42,871 bases of DNA from Limnohabitans sp. Rim8 (GCF_945869175.1 NZ_CAMBNZ010000012.1:1-42871), one strand, 5' to 3'. Shown: positions 25,593 through 35,187, numbered from the stretch's first letter. Program-made: numbers and translations. Notes: a model not told the origin generated them from the sequence alone.

Positions 25593-28304
25593 TTATGCGT
25601 ACAGAGGATTGATCTTGTCGGCATTGATGCCGTATCTTTGGATCGCCTCGGCCACTTGTGTGGCGGGCACAGCACCGTCTTCACTCAGTGCTTTGAGGGC
25701 GGCCACCACAATGTAGTGGCGGTTGACCTCGAAGTGCTCACGCAATTTGCTGCGAAAATCGGATCGGCCAAAACCGTCGGTGCCCAAAACTTTGTAGGTT
25801 CGGCCCGTACCGTCCGCATTTTTTGGAATGAACGGACGGATCTGCTCGGCATAGGCTTTCATGTAGTCGGTCGAAGCGACCACAGGTCCCTTGTGCTGGG
25901 CCAATTGTTGACCCACAAAGGACACGCGAGGGGTTTCCATGGGGTGCAGCATGTTGTGCCGTTCGGCGTCTTGGCCGTCACGGGTGAGCTCGTTGAAGCT
26001 GGGGCAGCTCCACACATCGGCTTGAATGCCCCAGTCGGTGGCCAGCAGCGTTTGCGCGGCAATGGATTCACGCAAGATGGTGCCCGAGCCCAGCAGTTGC
26101 ACCCGCTTGTCGCCCGCAGCGCCAGGCTTGCACAAATACATGCCCTTGATGATTTGTTCTTCAGTGCCGGGTGTGAGGCCAGGCATGGGGTAGTTTTCGT
26201 TGAGCAGCGTCAGGTAGTAGAAGACGTTGTCTTGCTTCTCGACCATGCGCTTCAAACCGTGGTGCAGGATGACGCCGACTTCGTGCGCGAAGGTGGGGTC
26301 ATAAGACACGCAGTTGGGAATGGTGTTGGCCATGATGTGGCTGTGACCGTCTTCGTGCTGCAGGCCTTCGCCGTTCAAGGTGGTGCGACCCGATGTGCCG
26401 CCCAACAAGAAGCCGCGTGCCTGCATGTCGCCCGCAGCCCATGCCAAGTCGCCAATGCGCTGGAAGCCAAACATCGAGTAGTAAACGTAGAACGGCACCA
26501 TGATGCGGTTGCTGGTCGAGTAGCTGGTGGCTGCGGCAATCCAGCTGGACATGCCACCAGCTTCGTTGATGCCCTCTTGCAAGATTTGGCCTGCCACATC
26601 CTCTTTGTAGTACATCACCTGGTCTTTGTCGACGGGTGTGTACTGCTGACCAGCGGGGTTGTAAATTCCGATCTGGCGGAACAAACCTTCCATGCCAAAC
26701 GTGCGGGCTTCGTCCACCAAAATCGGCACCACGCGCGGCCCCAAGGCTTGGTCACGCAAAAGCTGGGTTAGGAAGCGCACATAGGCTTGTGTGGTTGAGA
26801 TTTCACGGCCCTCGGCCGTGGGCTCCATCACCGATTTGAAGATGTCCAACGTAGGCACCGTGAAGTGCTCATCGGCTTTTGTTCGTCGGTGTGGCAAGTA
26901 GCCGCCCAAGGCCTTGCGGCGATCGTGCAGGTACCGCATTTCCGGGGTGTCGTCCGCGGGCTTGTAAAAAGGCACATTGGCCAACTCACTGTCGGGCACC
27001 GGGATGTTGAAGCGGTCACGCATGTAGCGGATGTCGTCGTCTGTGAGTTTTTTGGTTTGGTGAACGTTGTTCTTGCCCTCACCCGCTTTGCCCATGCCAA
27101 AACCTTTGACGGTTTTGATCAGCAACACAGTGGGTTGGTCTTTGTGGTTCACCGCTTGGTGGTAGGCGGCATAAACCTTTTGCGGGTCATGACCGCCACG
27201 CTTCAAGTTCCAAATCTCGTCGTCGCTCATGTGCGCCACCATCTCGAGGGTGCGCGGATCGCGACCAAAGAAGTGCTTGCGCACATAAGCGCCATCGTTG
27301 GCTTTGAAGGCTTGGAAGTCGCCATCCAAGGTGTCCATCATGATCTTGCGCAAAGCGCCATCCTTGTCGCGCGCCAAGAGCTTGTCCCACTCGCTGCCCC
27401 ACAAGAGCTTGATGACATTCCAGCCAGAGCCGCGGAATTCGCCTTCGAGTTCTTGCACGATCTTGCCGTTGCCCCGCACAGGGCCGTCCAAGCGTTGCAA
27501 GTTGCAGTTGACAACAAAAATCAAGTTGTCGAGCTTCTCACGAGCCGCCAAACCAATGGCGCCCAAGGACTCCACTTCGTCCATCTCACCGTCGCCGCAA
27601 AATACCCACACCTTGCGGTTTTCGGTGTTGGCAATGCCCCGGGCATGCAAGTACTTCAAAAAGCGGGCTTGGTAGATGGCCATCAATGGGCCCAAACCCA
27701 TCGATACCGTGGGAAACTGCCAGAACTCCGGCATGAGTTTGGGGTGGGGGTAGCTCGACAATCCTTTGCCATCCACTTCTTGACGGAAGTTGAGCAACTG
27801 CTCTTCGGTCAAACGCCCTTCTAAATATGCACGGGCATAAACGCCGGGAGACACATGGCCTTGGATGTACAGACAATCACCACCGTGGGAGTCGTTTTCG
27901 GCGTGCCAAAAGTGGTTAAAGCCGGCACCAAACATGTGGGCCAAGGATGCGAATGAGCCAATGTGACCGCCAAGATCGCCGCCGTCAGCGGGGTTGTGGC
28001 GGTTGGCCTTGACCACCATCGCCATCGCGTTCCAGCGCATGTAAGCGCGCAGGCGCTCTTCAATTTCGATGTTGCCGGGACAATGGGCTTCTTGATCGGG
28101 CTCAATCGTATTGATATAACCGGTCGTTGCAGAAAACGGCATGTCGATGCTGTTTTCGCGTGCATGTTCGAGCAATTGTTCAATCAAGAAGTGCGCCCGT
28201 TCGCCCCCTTGTTTCTCGATGACTGCGGACAGCGCGTCCATCCATTCACGTGTTTCTTGGCTGTCCAAATCCTGCGCCGGCCGATGAGGTGTTCCCGCGG
28301 TCAT
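25593..28304 (-). CDS. aceE: pyruvate dehydrogenase E1 component, homodimeric type
   Basis: The thiamine-diphosphate enzyme that decarboxylates pyruvate and acetylates the lipoyl group of AceF. The 903-residue length fits the homodimeric gammaproteobacterial/betaproteobacterial type rather than the split alpha/beta type. The ThDP motif starts GDGEMDEVESLGAIG and ends about 30 residues later with VVNCNLQRLDGPVRGN. Family signatures HIGSFASLAHMFGAGFNHFW and LTLLNENYPMPG are also visible. AGGAGA lies 7 bases before ATG 28304. It is the first gene of aceE-aceF-lpdA and is divergent from the histidine kinase gene across an AT-rich gap. Confidence 0.97.
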   Translation of the reverse strand: MTAGTPHRPAQDLDSQETREWMDALSAVIEKQGGERAHFLIEQLLEHARENSIDMPFSATTGYINTIEPDQEAHCPGNIEIEERLRAYMRWNAMAMVVKANRHNPADGGDLGGHIGSFASLAHMFGAGFNHFWHAENDSHGGDCLYIQGHVSPGVYARAYLEGRLTEEQLLNFRQEVDGKGLSSYPHPKLMPEFWQFPTVSMGLGPLMAIYQARFLKYLHARGIANTENRKVWVFCGDGEMDEVESLGAIGLAAREKLDNLIFVVNCNLQRLDGPVRGNGKIVQELEGEFRGSGWNVIKLLWGSEWDKLLARDKDGALRKIMMDTLDGDFQAFKANDGAYVRKHFFGRDPRTLEMVAHMSDDEIWNLKRGGHDPQKVYAAYHQAVNHKDQPTVLLIKTVKGFGMGKAGEGKNNVHQTKKLTDDDIRYMRDRFNIPVPDSELANVPFYKPADDTPEMRYLHDRRKALGGYLPHRRTKADEHFTVPTLDIFKSVMEPTAEGREISTTQAYVRFLTQLLRDQALGPRVVPILVDEARTFGMEGLFRQIGIYNPAGQQYTPVDKDQVMYYKEDVAGQILQEGINEAGGMSSWIAAATSYSTSNRIMVPFYVYYSMFGFQRIGDLAWAAGDMQARGFLLGGTSGRTTLNGEGLQHEDGHSHIMANTIPNCVSYDPTFAHEVGVILHHGLKRMVEKQDNVFYYLTLLNENYPMPGLTPGTEEQIIKGMYLCKPGAAGDKRVQLLGSGTILRESIAAQTLLATDWGIQADVWSCPSFNELTRDGQDAERHNMLHPMETPRVSFVGQQLAQHKGPVVASTDYMKAYAEQIRPFIPKNADGTGRTYKVLGTDGFGRSDFRSKLREHFEVNRHYIVVAALKALSEDGAVPATQVAEAIQRYGINADKINPLYA

Positions 28305-28476
28305 GATTGTCTCCTGTGGGTATAGTTTGAAAATGATGCCCCAATTTTCACATATATTTTTAAATTTTTCAAATCGTGCTTAATGATTTTGCATAGTGAA
28401 ATATTCAAGTGAATTTACCTTGCAAGCGCGAATGTCTAGGGCAAATCCCCAAGGGTTGTCACCTAAACTCGAATGC
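28305..28476. promoter_or_regulatory. AT-rich divergent promoter region between aceE and the histidine kinase
   Basis: A 172-base region that is far richer in A and T than its neighbours, with runs such as ATTTTTAAATTTTTC around 28350-28370. It must hold promoters for the pyruvate dehydrogenase operon and for the two-component system. I could not pick one -35/-10 pair with certainty on either strand. Part of it may be coding if the kinase starts at GTG 28396 or ATG 28432. Confidence 0.5.
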
Positions 28477-31008
28477 ATGGAATTGAACAAAGCAGCATCT
28501 GTTGTCCAGAAAGTCGGCCCTTGGGCGTGGTGGCTCTCGTGGTGGCGAAGTCAATCGCCCAACCGGCAGGACCGGTTTGCCAATTTGGCCCCTGTTGCGG
28601 CCGTGGTACTTTTCCTGGCGGCGATCGCCAGCGCCTTTTGGTACCTGCGTTTTGAAGAAATTGAACGCGAACAAGAAGCCATCAAACGCGACGTTGAATA
28701 CGCGCAGCAGCGCTTGCGTTTGCGTTTGCTGGAGCGACAAGAACAAGTGATGCGATTGGCGCGTGATGTGTCCAACCGAGAGATCAAAACCGAGCAATTT
28801 CTGTCCCGGGCCGAAGCCTTGGTGCAGCAATACCCCGAATTTCTATCTCTGACCTGGATAGACGATCGCCGCCGTATCTTGGCCAACCAAAGCGTATCGA
28901 GCATATCGCCCAGCCAACATTTGCGCGCTGGCTCGGTCCTCAAAGTGGGCGAAACCGAAAGCCACTTCAGCCTGGCCCGCGACTTGATGCAACCCATCTA
29001 CGGTCAAATCGACAGCGAGGCCGATCGGGATGCCCAAATGGCGGTCTTGCAACTGCATTCGCCACTGAGCAATGACCAAGGGCGGTTCAACGGTGTGATC
29101 TTGGCCGAATACAGCATGGAGGGCCTGCTGCGTTACGGGGTGCCCACCGAAGTGCTGGCCAAATACGCGGTGGCACTGCAAGACGGCAATGGCCGCCTGT
29201 TGGCTGGACAGACCATTGCGGGACGCATCGCCTTGTGGAATTTGCTGCCCGGCAGCGATAAACCCAACAACGACTACCAAGTGCCGGTGTCCCCCGTCGG
29301 CAACGATCTCATTTTGAAGGCCCAAGCCTGGCGAACTTCGCAAGGCCTGGTGGGCAGCGGCTTGTTTTGGCTGGTGAGCATGTTGAGCGTGATGACCGCT
29401 TGGATGCTGATCGGCAACTGGCGCCACACCCGTCGGCGTATCCAAGCTCAAAAAGCCTTGGTCGCCGAAACCAACTTTCGCCGCGCCATGGAAAACTCCA
29501 TGTTGACCGGCATGCGTGCGCTCGACCTGCGCGGACGCATTACCTACGTGAACCCCGCTTTTTGCCAAATGACGGGTTGGAACGAGTCTGACTTGGTGGG
29601 CGCTGTGGCGCCATTTCCCTATTGGCCCGAACAAGACCGCGAGCTGCTCACCCAAAGGCTGGAAGAAGAAATCAGTGGTCAACACTCGGCTGGGGGATTT
29701 CAAGTTCGTGTGAAGCGAAAAAGTGGGCAATTGTTCGATGCCCGCATGTACGTGTCGCCCTTGATCGATGCCACGGGCAAGCAAACGGGCTGGATGACTT
29801 CGATGACCGACATCACCGAGCCCAACCGCATCCGGCAACAATTGGCCAGCTCACATGAACGCTTCACCATCGTCTTGGAAGCCTTGGATGCATCGGTGTC
29901 GGTGGCACCACTGGGAAGCGAGGAGTTGCTCTTTGCCAACAAGTTGTACCGACTGTGGTTTGGCCAAAACACCCAAGGCCATTTGCGCTTGGTTCAGCAA
30001 GCGGGGGCATCCCAAAGTCCGCCCCCTTCAGATGATGTGGATGACATGGCGGGTCTTCCCACGGAAAGCCTGACCATCACGCGCTCAGAAAACGCCGAAA
30101 TTTATGTCGCTGAACTGGGCAAATGGCTGGAAGTTCGATCACGTTACATCAATTGGGCGGATGGCCGATTGGCCCAAATGGTGATTGCCAGCGACATCAC
30201 GCCCAGACGTCAAGCAGAGGAGTTGGCTGCCCAGCAAGCCGAGCGGGCACAAACGGCCAGCCGCTTGATCACCATGGGCGAGATGGCCTCCAGCGTGGCG
30301 CATGAGCTGAACCAACCGCTCACGGCCATCAGCAACTACTGCAGTGGCATGATCTCTCGCATCAAAACCCAGCAAGTCAAAGAAGAAGACTTGCTGTGGG
30401 CGCTCGATAAAACCGCCCGCCAGGCGCAGCGGGCGGGGCAAATCATTTTGCGCATCCGCAGTTTCGTCAAACGCAGCGAACCCAACAGAAGCTTGTCGGA
30501 TGTGTCGGCCATGGTCAGCGAATCCTTGGAACTGGCCGAAATCGAAATGCGCCGTCGCCATGTGCGCTTGACCCACCATGTGGCAGCCCGATTGCCGCAG
30601 CTGACGGTCGACCCCATCCTGATCGAACAGGTGCTCATCAACTTGATGAAAAATGCAGCGGAATCCATTGACAACGCCAATCGGCCCGATGGACAGCGCC
30701 AAGTTGAACTGCGCATCGTGCCCAAGCAAATTGACAACCAGCAGGTGGTGGAGTTTTCTGTCTCCGACACGGGTCAAGGCTTACCGCCAGAAGACATAGA
30801 GCGGGTCTATGAAGCCTTTTTCTCGACCAAGGTGGAAGGCATGGGCATTGGCCTCAATTTGTGCCGCAGCATCATTGAATCTCATCGGGGCAGGATCGTT
30901 GCCGAGAACCTCTACAATGCCAGCGGTGTGTGCGGTTGCCGGTTTTCCTTCTGGATTCCGGTCGAAAACACTTTGGCCCAACAACAACCCACTGGGATAG
31001 AAGAATGA
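28477..31008 (+). CDS. membrane PAS-domain sensor histidine kinase
   Basis: An 843-residue hybrid-free sensor kinase. Visible parts: transmembrane helix 1 at about residues 37-58 (APVAAVVLFLAAIASAFWYL), a periplasmic double-Cache-like sensor of about 230 residues, helix 2 at about 291-316 (GLFWLVSMLSVMTAWMLIGN), PAS 1 (about 331-450, ending in the PAC motif MTSMTDITEPNRI), a second PAS-like part, and then HisKA with the phospho-His near residue 609 (SVAHELNQPLTAISNY) and the ATPase domain (DTGQGLPPEDI, GMGIGLNLCRSI). The HELNQPL box is that of DctB/FixL-type kinases. The start is unsure: 28396 (GTG), 28432 and 28477 are in frame and none has a strong ribosome site. Its stop overlaps the regulator start (ATGA). 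Confidence 0.92.
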   Translation: MELNKAASVVQKVGPWAWWLSWWRSQSPNRQDRFANLAPVAAVVLFLAAIASAFWYLRFEEIEREQEAIKRDVEYAQQRLRLRLLERQEQVMRLARDVSNREIKTEQFLSRAEALVQQYPEFLSLTWIDDRRRILANQSVSSISPSQHLRAGSVLKVGETESHFSLARDLMQPIYGQIDSEADRDAQMAVLQLHSPLSNDQGRFNGVILAEYSMEGLLRYGVPTEVLAKYAVALQDGNGRLLAGQTIAGRIALWNLLPGSDKPNNDYQVPVSPVGNDLILKAQAWRTSQGLVGSGLFWLVSMLSVMTAWMLIGNWRHTRRRIQAQKALVAETNFRRAMENSMLTGMRALDLRGRITYVNPAFCQMTGWNESDLVGAVAPFPYWPEQDRELLTQRLEEEISGQHSAGGFQVRVKRKSGQLFDARMYVSPLIDATGKQTGWMTSMTDITEPNRIRQQLASSHERFTIVLEALDASVSVAPLGSEELLFANKLYRLWFGQNTQGHLRLVQQAGASQSPPPSDDVDDMAGLPTESLTITRSENAEIYVAELGKWLEVRSRYINWADGRLAQMVIASDITPRRQAEELAAQQAERAQTASRLITMGEMASSVAHELNQPLTAISNYCSGMISRIKTQQVKEEDLLWALDKTARQAQRAGQIILRIRSFVKRSEPNRSLSDVSAMVSESLELAEIEMRRRHVRLTHHVAARLPQLTVDPILIEQVLINLMKNAAESIDNANRPDGQRQVELRIVPKQIDNQQVVEFSVSDTGQGLPPEDIERVYEAFFSTKVEGMGIGLNLCRSIIESHRGRIVAENLYNASGVCGCRFSFWIPVENTLAQQQPTGIEE

Positions 31009-31631
31009 GTTTGATTCCAAAAAAAGGCACTGTTTACGTTGTGGACGATGACGAAGCGGTGCGGGACTCTTTGCAGTGGTTGCTTGAAGGCAAGGATTAT
31101 CGGGTTCGTTGTTTTGACAGTGCAGAATCCTTCATCGGCCGCTATGACCCCCGCGAAGTGGCCTGCTTGATTGCCGACATCCGCATGGGCGGGATGACCG
31201 GACTGGAACTGCAAGACCGTTTGATTGAGCGCAAGTCGCCTTTGCCCATTGTGTTCATCACGGGTCACGGTGACGTGCCCATGGCGGTCAACACCATGAA
31301 AAAAGGCGCGATGGATTTCATCCAGAAGCCGTTCAAGGAAGAAGAACTTTTGAGCTTGGTCGAGCGCATGCTCGACGAAGCGCGCGATGCCTTCGCTGAA
31401 TATCAAAGTGCCGCCAGCCGGGATGCTTTGTTGTCCAAGTTGACGGGCCGTGAAGCACAGGTTCTGGAGCGCATCGTGGCGGGCCGACTGAACAAGCAGA
31501 TCGCTGACGACCTGGGCATCAGCATCAAAACAGTGGAGGCACACCGCGCCAACATCATGGAAAAGCTCAACGCCAACACGGTGGCCGACCTGCTCAAAAT
31601 TGCCCTGGGTCAAAACGCACCCAAGGCCTGA
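31005..31631 (+). CDS. FixJ-family response regulator
   Basis: A 208-residue two-domain regulator, partner of the kinase just upstream. The receiver domain has the acidic pocket DDDE at residues 14-17, the phospho-acceptor Asp 58 (CLIADIRMGG), Thr 86 and Lys 108 (IQKPF). The C-terminal LuxR-type helix-turn-helix is at about residues 141-205, with LTGREAQVLERIVAGRLNKQ and KTVEAHRANIMEKL. Translation is coupled by the 4-base ATGA overlap. Regulators of this type normally activate a small set of promoters; the divergent aceE promoter is a reasonable but unproven target. A terminator follows. Confidence 0.95.
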   Translation: MSLIPKKGTVYVVDDDEAVRDSLQWLLEGKDYRVRCFDSAESFIGRYDPREVACLIADIRMGGMTGLELQDRLIERKSPLPIVFITGHGDVPMAVNTMKKGAMDFIQKPFKEEELLSLVERMLDEARDAFAEYQSAASRDALLSKLTGREAQVLERIVAGRLNKQIADDLGISIKTVEAHRANIMEKLNANTVADLLKIALGQNAPKA

Positions 31632-31648
31632 TCTTTCGCCCTCTCCCC

Positions 31649-31675
31649 AAAACGCCCGCATCCGCCGGGCGTTTT
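31649..31675 (+). terminator. rho-independent terminator after the FixJ-type regulator
   Basis: AAAACGCCCG at 31649-31658 pairs perfectly with CGGGCGTTTT at 31666-31675, with a 7-base loop. It lies 17 bases after the regulator stop. The U-tract is the TTTT of the stem itself, so efficiency is moderate; being A-T ended it may work on both strands. Confidence 0.8.
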
Positions 31676-31709
31676 GCGTTCAACTTTTTGACTGGATCGA
31701 ACCCCACAC

Positions 31710-32561
31710 ATGACTGCTCACACCATCGACGGCAATGCCCTGTCAAAACAGCTGCGTACCGAAGTGGCCGCCCGCACCCAAGCTCTGAAGGCCAAAGGCG
31801 TGACCCCAGGCCTGGCCGTGGTGTTGGTGGGCGACAACGCGGCCAGTCAGGTGTATGTGCGCAACAAGGTCAAGGCCTGCGAGGACAGCGGTTTGCATTC
31901 GGTGCTTGAAAGGTACGACGCCAAATTGACCGAATCCGACTTGCTCGCCCGTGTGCATGCCCTCAACCAGGACCCCAGCATCCATGGCATTTTGGTCCAG
32001 CTGCCTTTGCCTGGGCATATGGATGCGCAAAAAGTGATCGAAGCCATCAGTCCTGCCAAAGACGTGGACGGTTTTCACATCGCCAGTGCTGGGGCCTTGA
32101 TGACGGGCATGCCCGGGTTTTGGCCTTGTACGCCCTTTGGTTGTATGAAGATGCTCGAAAGCATTGGTTATGACCTGAAGGGCAAGCATGCGGTGGTGAT
32201 CGGGCGCAGCAACATTGTGGGCAAACCCATGGCGCTGATGCTTTTGCAAAAGAACGCGACGGTGACGATTTGCCACAGTGCCACCCCAGACCTCAAAGCC
32301 ATGACCTTGCAAGCCGATGTGATTGTGGCTGCGGTGGGCAAGCGCAATGTCTTGACGGCCGACATGGTCAAACCCGGTGCGGTGGTGCTCGATGTGGGCA
32401 TGAACCGCAATGACGAAGGCAAGCTGTGCGGTGACGTGGACTTTGAAGGCGTGAAACAAGTCGCCAGCCACATCACGCCTGTCCCGGGCGGTGTCGGCCC
32501 AATGACCATCACCATGCTGCTGGTCAATACCCTTGAGGCTGCAGAACGCGCCGCCAACTGA
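31710..32561 (+). CDS. folD: bifunctional methylenetetrahydrofolate dehydrogenase/cyclohydrolase
   Basis: Interconverts 5,10-methylene- and 10-formyl-tetrahydrofolate, using NADP+. The 283 residues match the family length. The catalytic Tyr and Lys are in [13 protein letters not shown], the substrate motifs are QLPLPGH and DVDGFH, the NADP site is [11 protein letters not shown], and the C-terminal [12 protein letters not shown] is diagnostic. It is a single gene with its own start region after the regulator's terminator. Confidence 0.97.
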   Translation: MTAHTIDGNALSKQLRTEVAARTQALKAKGVTPGLAVVLVGDNAASQVYVRNKVKACEDSGLHSVLERYDAKLTESDLLARVHALNQDPSIHGILVQLPLPGHMDAQKVIEAISPAKDVDGFHIASAGALMTGMPGFWPCTPFGCMKMLESIGYDLKGKHAVVIGRSNIVGKPMALMLLQKNATVTICHSATPDLKAMTLQADVIVAAVGKRNVLTADMVKPGAVVLDVGMNRNDEGKLCGDVDFEGVKQVASHITPVPGGVGPMTITMLLVNTLEAAERAAN

Positions 32562-32659
32562 TAAAACTATACAAGGCTTGAGTTGTGTCATTCCGCGCTG
32601 GACCCGCGGTGCATGGCTTGAGCATCCAACGCCTTGATTGAACTGACTCTGGATAACCC

Positions 32660-34699
32660 ATGACCAACCCATTGCTTGACACGTCTGTCCTGCCCCTTTT
32701 TGACCGCATTGCACCCGACCATGTCGCCCCCGCTTTGGATGAGCTTCTCAAGAACGCCGAGCAGGCATTGGACCAAGTCACGGCGCAAGACTTCCCTGCA
32801 GACTGGACGGCCATTGCACAAATTTTGGGTGTGGCCACCGAACGCCTGGGCATGGCCTGGGGGGCTGTGAGCCACCTCAACAGCGTGGCCGACACCCCCG
32901 AGTTGCGCGCGGCTTACAACGCGGCGCTGCCCCGAGTGACCGAGTTCTGGACCCGATTGGGCAGCGATGAGCGCCTGTATGCCAAATACAAAGCCATTGA
33001 CGCAACCAGCCTCAATACCGAACAGACGCAAGCCCGCAAAAACGCTCTGCGCGCCTTTGTATTGGGCGGTGCCGAACTGCAAGGCCCAGCCAAAGAGCGC
33101 TACGCTGCGATTCAGGAGCGGCTGGCTGAAATCACTCAGAAGTTCAGCGAAAACACACTCGACGCGACAGACAGCTTTGCCCTTGTCGTGAGCGAAGACC
33201 AAATGAAGGGCGTGCCCGCCGATGTGCTGCAGGCCACGCGCGACGCAGCCCAAAAAGAGGGTCAAGAGGGCCACCGCTTGAGCCTAAAAATGCCGGTTTA
33301 TTTGCCGGTGATGCAGTTTGCCGACAGCAGTGCTTTGCGCGAGCAGCTCTACAAAGCCCACGTCACCCGAGCCTCTGACCAGGCGCCAGAAGAGGCTCGG
33401 AAATTCGACAACACGCCCTTGATGCAGGAAATTCTGGCCTTGCGCCAAGAAGAAGCCCGTCTGCTCGGTTTTGACAACTATGCCCAGGTGTCGGTCGTGC
33501 CCAAAATGGCGGAGTCCCCGGAGAAAGTCATCGCCTTTTTGCGCGATTTGGCGGCCAAAGCCCGTCCTTTTGCAGAAAAAGACCTGGCCGATTTGCGTGA
33601 GTTCGCTGCCGGCGCTTTGGGCATCGGCGGACCGCTCAACGCTTGGGACGTGCCTTACATCAGCGAAAAGCTCAAGGAAGCCCGTTACAGCTTCAGCGAG
33701 CAAGAGGTCAAGCCCTACTTTACGGCACCCAAAGTGCTGGCCGGTTTGTTCAAAATCATTGAAACCCTGTTTGAGGTGAATATCCGGACTGACCAAGCCC
33801 CGGGTTGGCACCCCGCCGTGGCGTTTTACCGCATCGAGCGCGATGGCCAGTTGCTTGGACAGTTCTACCTGGACCCACCTGCACGTTCGGGCAAACGCGG
33901 TGGGGCTTGGATGGACGATGTGCGCGGTCGCTGGCAGCGCCCGGACACCGGTGCCTTGCAAACGCCTGTGGCGCACCTGGTGTGCAACTTCGCAGAGGGC
34001 GTGAACGGCCATCCGCCCTTGCTCACCCATGACGACGTGATCACCCTCTTCCACGAGTTTGGTCACGGCCTGCACCACATGCTCACTCAGGTGAATGAAC
34101 GCGATGTCTCGGGCATCAGTGGCGTGGAATGGGACGCGGTGGAGTTGCCCAGCCAGTTCATGGAAAACTTTTGCTGGGAATGGTCGGTGTTGCGCCACAT
34201 GACATCGCATGTGGAAACAGGCGAGCCGCTGCCCCGCGCCTTGTTCGACAAAATGCTGGCGGCCAAGAACTTCCAAAGTGGCCTGCAAACCCTGCGCCAG
34301 ATCGAGTTTTCAATGTTTGACATGTTGGTTCACTCCGAACATGACCCCGCACAAGACTTTATGCCGCTGTTGACTCAGGTGCGTGAGGAAGTGGCGGTGA
34401 TGCGCCCGCCTGCCTTCAACCGCATGGTCCACACCTTCAGCCACATCTTTGCCGGCGGTTATGCGGCCGGTTACTACAGCTACAAATGGGCCGAGGTGCT
34501 CAGTGCTGACGCTTACGCTGCGTTTGAGGAAACGGCCGCCGATGATGGCACCCCCAATGTGGCAACCGGGCGTTTGTACCGCCAAGCGATTTTGGAAGCG
34601 GGTGGCAGCCGACCAGCGCTGGAGTCCTTCAAGGCTTTTCGGGGTCGGGAGCCCAGCCTGAACGCCTTGTTGCGACACCAAGGCATGGTCGCGGCCTGA
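32660..34699 (+). CDS. prlC: oligopeptidase A, M3 family zinc metallopeptidase
   Basis: A cytoplasmic zinc endopeptidase that degrades peptides, including cleaved signal peptides. The 679-residue length is normal. The zinc-binding HEFGH is in ITLFHEFGHGLHHML, and the third ligand Glu follows 25-30 residues later in EWDAVELPSQFMENF. The C-terminal YSYKWAEVLSADAYAAF stretch, which lines the active site in the family, is conserved. DUF2237 follows after 8 bases and is probably co-transcribed. Confidence 0.96.
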   Translation: MTNPLLDTSVLPLFDRIAPDHVAPALDELLKNAEQALDQVTAQDFPADWTAIAQILGVATERLGMAWGAVSHLNSVADTPELRAAYNAALPRVTEFWTRLGSDERLYAKYKAIDATSLNTEQTQARKNALRAFVLGGAELQGPAKERYAAIQERLAEITQKFSENTLDATDSFALVVSEDQMKGVPADVLQATRDAAQKEGQEGHRLSLKMPVYLPVMQFADSSALREQLYKAHVTRASDQAPEEARKFDNTPLMQEILALRQEEARLLGFDNYAQVSVVPKMAESPEKVIAFLRDLAAKARPFAEKDLADLREFAAGALGIGGPLNAWDVPYISEKLKEARYSFSEQEVKPYFTAPKVLAGLFKIIETLFEVNIRTDQAPGWHPAVAFYRIERDGQLLGQFYLDPPARSGKRGGAWMDDVRGRWQRPDTGALQTPVAHLVCNFAEGVNGHPPLLTHDDVITLFHEFGHGLHHMLTQVNERDVSGISGVEWDAVELPSQFMENFCWEWSVLRHMTSHVETGEPLPRALFDKMLAAKNFQSGLQTLRQIEFSMFDMLVHSEHDPAQDFMPLLTQVREEVAVMRPPAFNRMVHTFSHIFAGGYAAGYYSYKWAEVLSADAYAAFEETAADDGTPNVATGRLYRQAILEAGGSRPALESFKAFRGREPSLNALLRHQGMVAA

Positions 34700-34707
34700 G
34701 TCCTTCC

Positions 34708-35091
34708 ATGAGCCAAAACGCCTTGAATGTCTTGGGGAGCCCTTTGGTTCCTTGTTCTTATGACCCGCTCACCGGTTATTACCGCGATGGCTGCTGCAAT
34801 ACCGATGCGCAGGACCAGGGCAGCCATGTGGTGTGCGCGAAAGTCACGCAAGCATTCTTGGACTTTTCACTGAATCGGGGCAACGACCTGATCACGCCTC
34901 GCCCGGATTACCGTTTTGCTGGATTGAAAGCGGGTGACCGCTGGTGCTTGTGCTCGCTGCGATGGAAAGAGGCGTGGGAGTCCGGTGTGGCACCCCCGGT
35001 TGTGCTGGCCTGCACGCATGAACGTGCGCTTGACTTCGTGACGTTGGCGCAATTGAAGTCTTCTGATCTGGATGAGCATGGGGGCCCATAA
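34708..35091 (+). CDS. DUF2237 family protein
   Basis: A 127-residue protein of unknown function. The family hallmarks are NVLGSPLVPCSYDPLTGYYRDG near the N-terminus (shown here in part), the cysteine pair DGCCNT, HVVCAKVTQAFLDFS and GDRWCLCSLRWKEA. Cysteines are conserved in the family, but their role is unknown. It lies 8 bases after prlC. Its stop codon is immediately followed by an A-run and a bidirectional terminator. Confidence 0.93.
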   Translation: MSQNALNVLGSPLVPCSYDPLTGYYRDGCCNTDAQDQGSHVVCAKVTQAFLDFSLNRGNDLITPRPDYRFAGLKAGDRWCLCSLRWKEAWESGVAPPVVLACTHERALDFVTLAQLKSSDLDEHGGP

Positions 35092-35130
35092 AAAAAAGCA
35101 CCGAGCGTTACCGCTAAATGCTTATTTTTT
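35091..35130. terminator. bidirectional rho-independent terminator
   Basis: AAGCACCGAGCG (35096-35107) pairs with CGCTAAATGCTT (35112-35123) in 11 of 12 positions, with a TTAC loop. On the plus strand ATTTTTT follows; on the minus strand eight T follow. It therefore stops DUF2237 transcription from the left and would also stop a minus-strand tRNA transcript from the right. It marks the left border of the tRNA scar. Confidence 0.88.
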
Positions 35131-35140
35131 CTACCGAATT

Positions 35141-35187
35141 TGGCAGGCGCGACTAGATTCGAACTAGCGACCCCCACCATGTCAAGG
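35141..35187 (-). pseudogene. 3' half of a tRNA-Val(GAC) gene, probable attachment site of an integrated element
   Basis: Read on the minus strand this is the anticodon loop TTGACAT, then GGTGG of the anticodon stem, the variable region, a T-arm with GCTAG / TTCGAAT / CTAGT, the acceptor strand CGCGCCT, and GCCA. Just 5' of the anticodon loop the sequence becomes GCCCC, where CCACC is needed, and no D-arm or 5' acceptor strand (expected AGGCGCG) follows. The gene is thus cut inside the anticodon stem. The kept half, ending exactly at CCA and followed by a terminator, is what tyrosine integrases leave as an attachment duplicate. The intact tRNA copy would be at the other end of the element, outside this window. 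Confidence 0.72.

Noticed and set aside
25527-26771. 414-codon open frame on the plus strand opposite aceE
   Set aside because: No recognisable motif; aceE on the other strand has full family conservation through this part.
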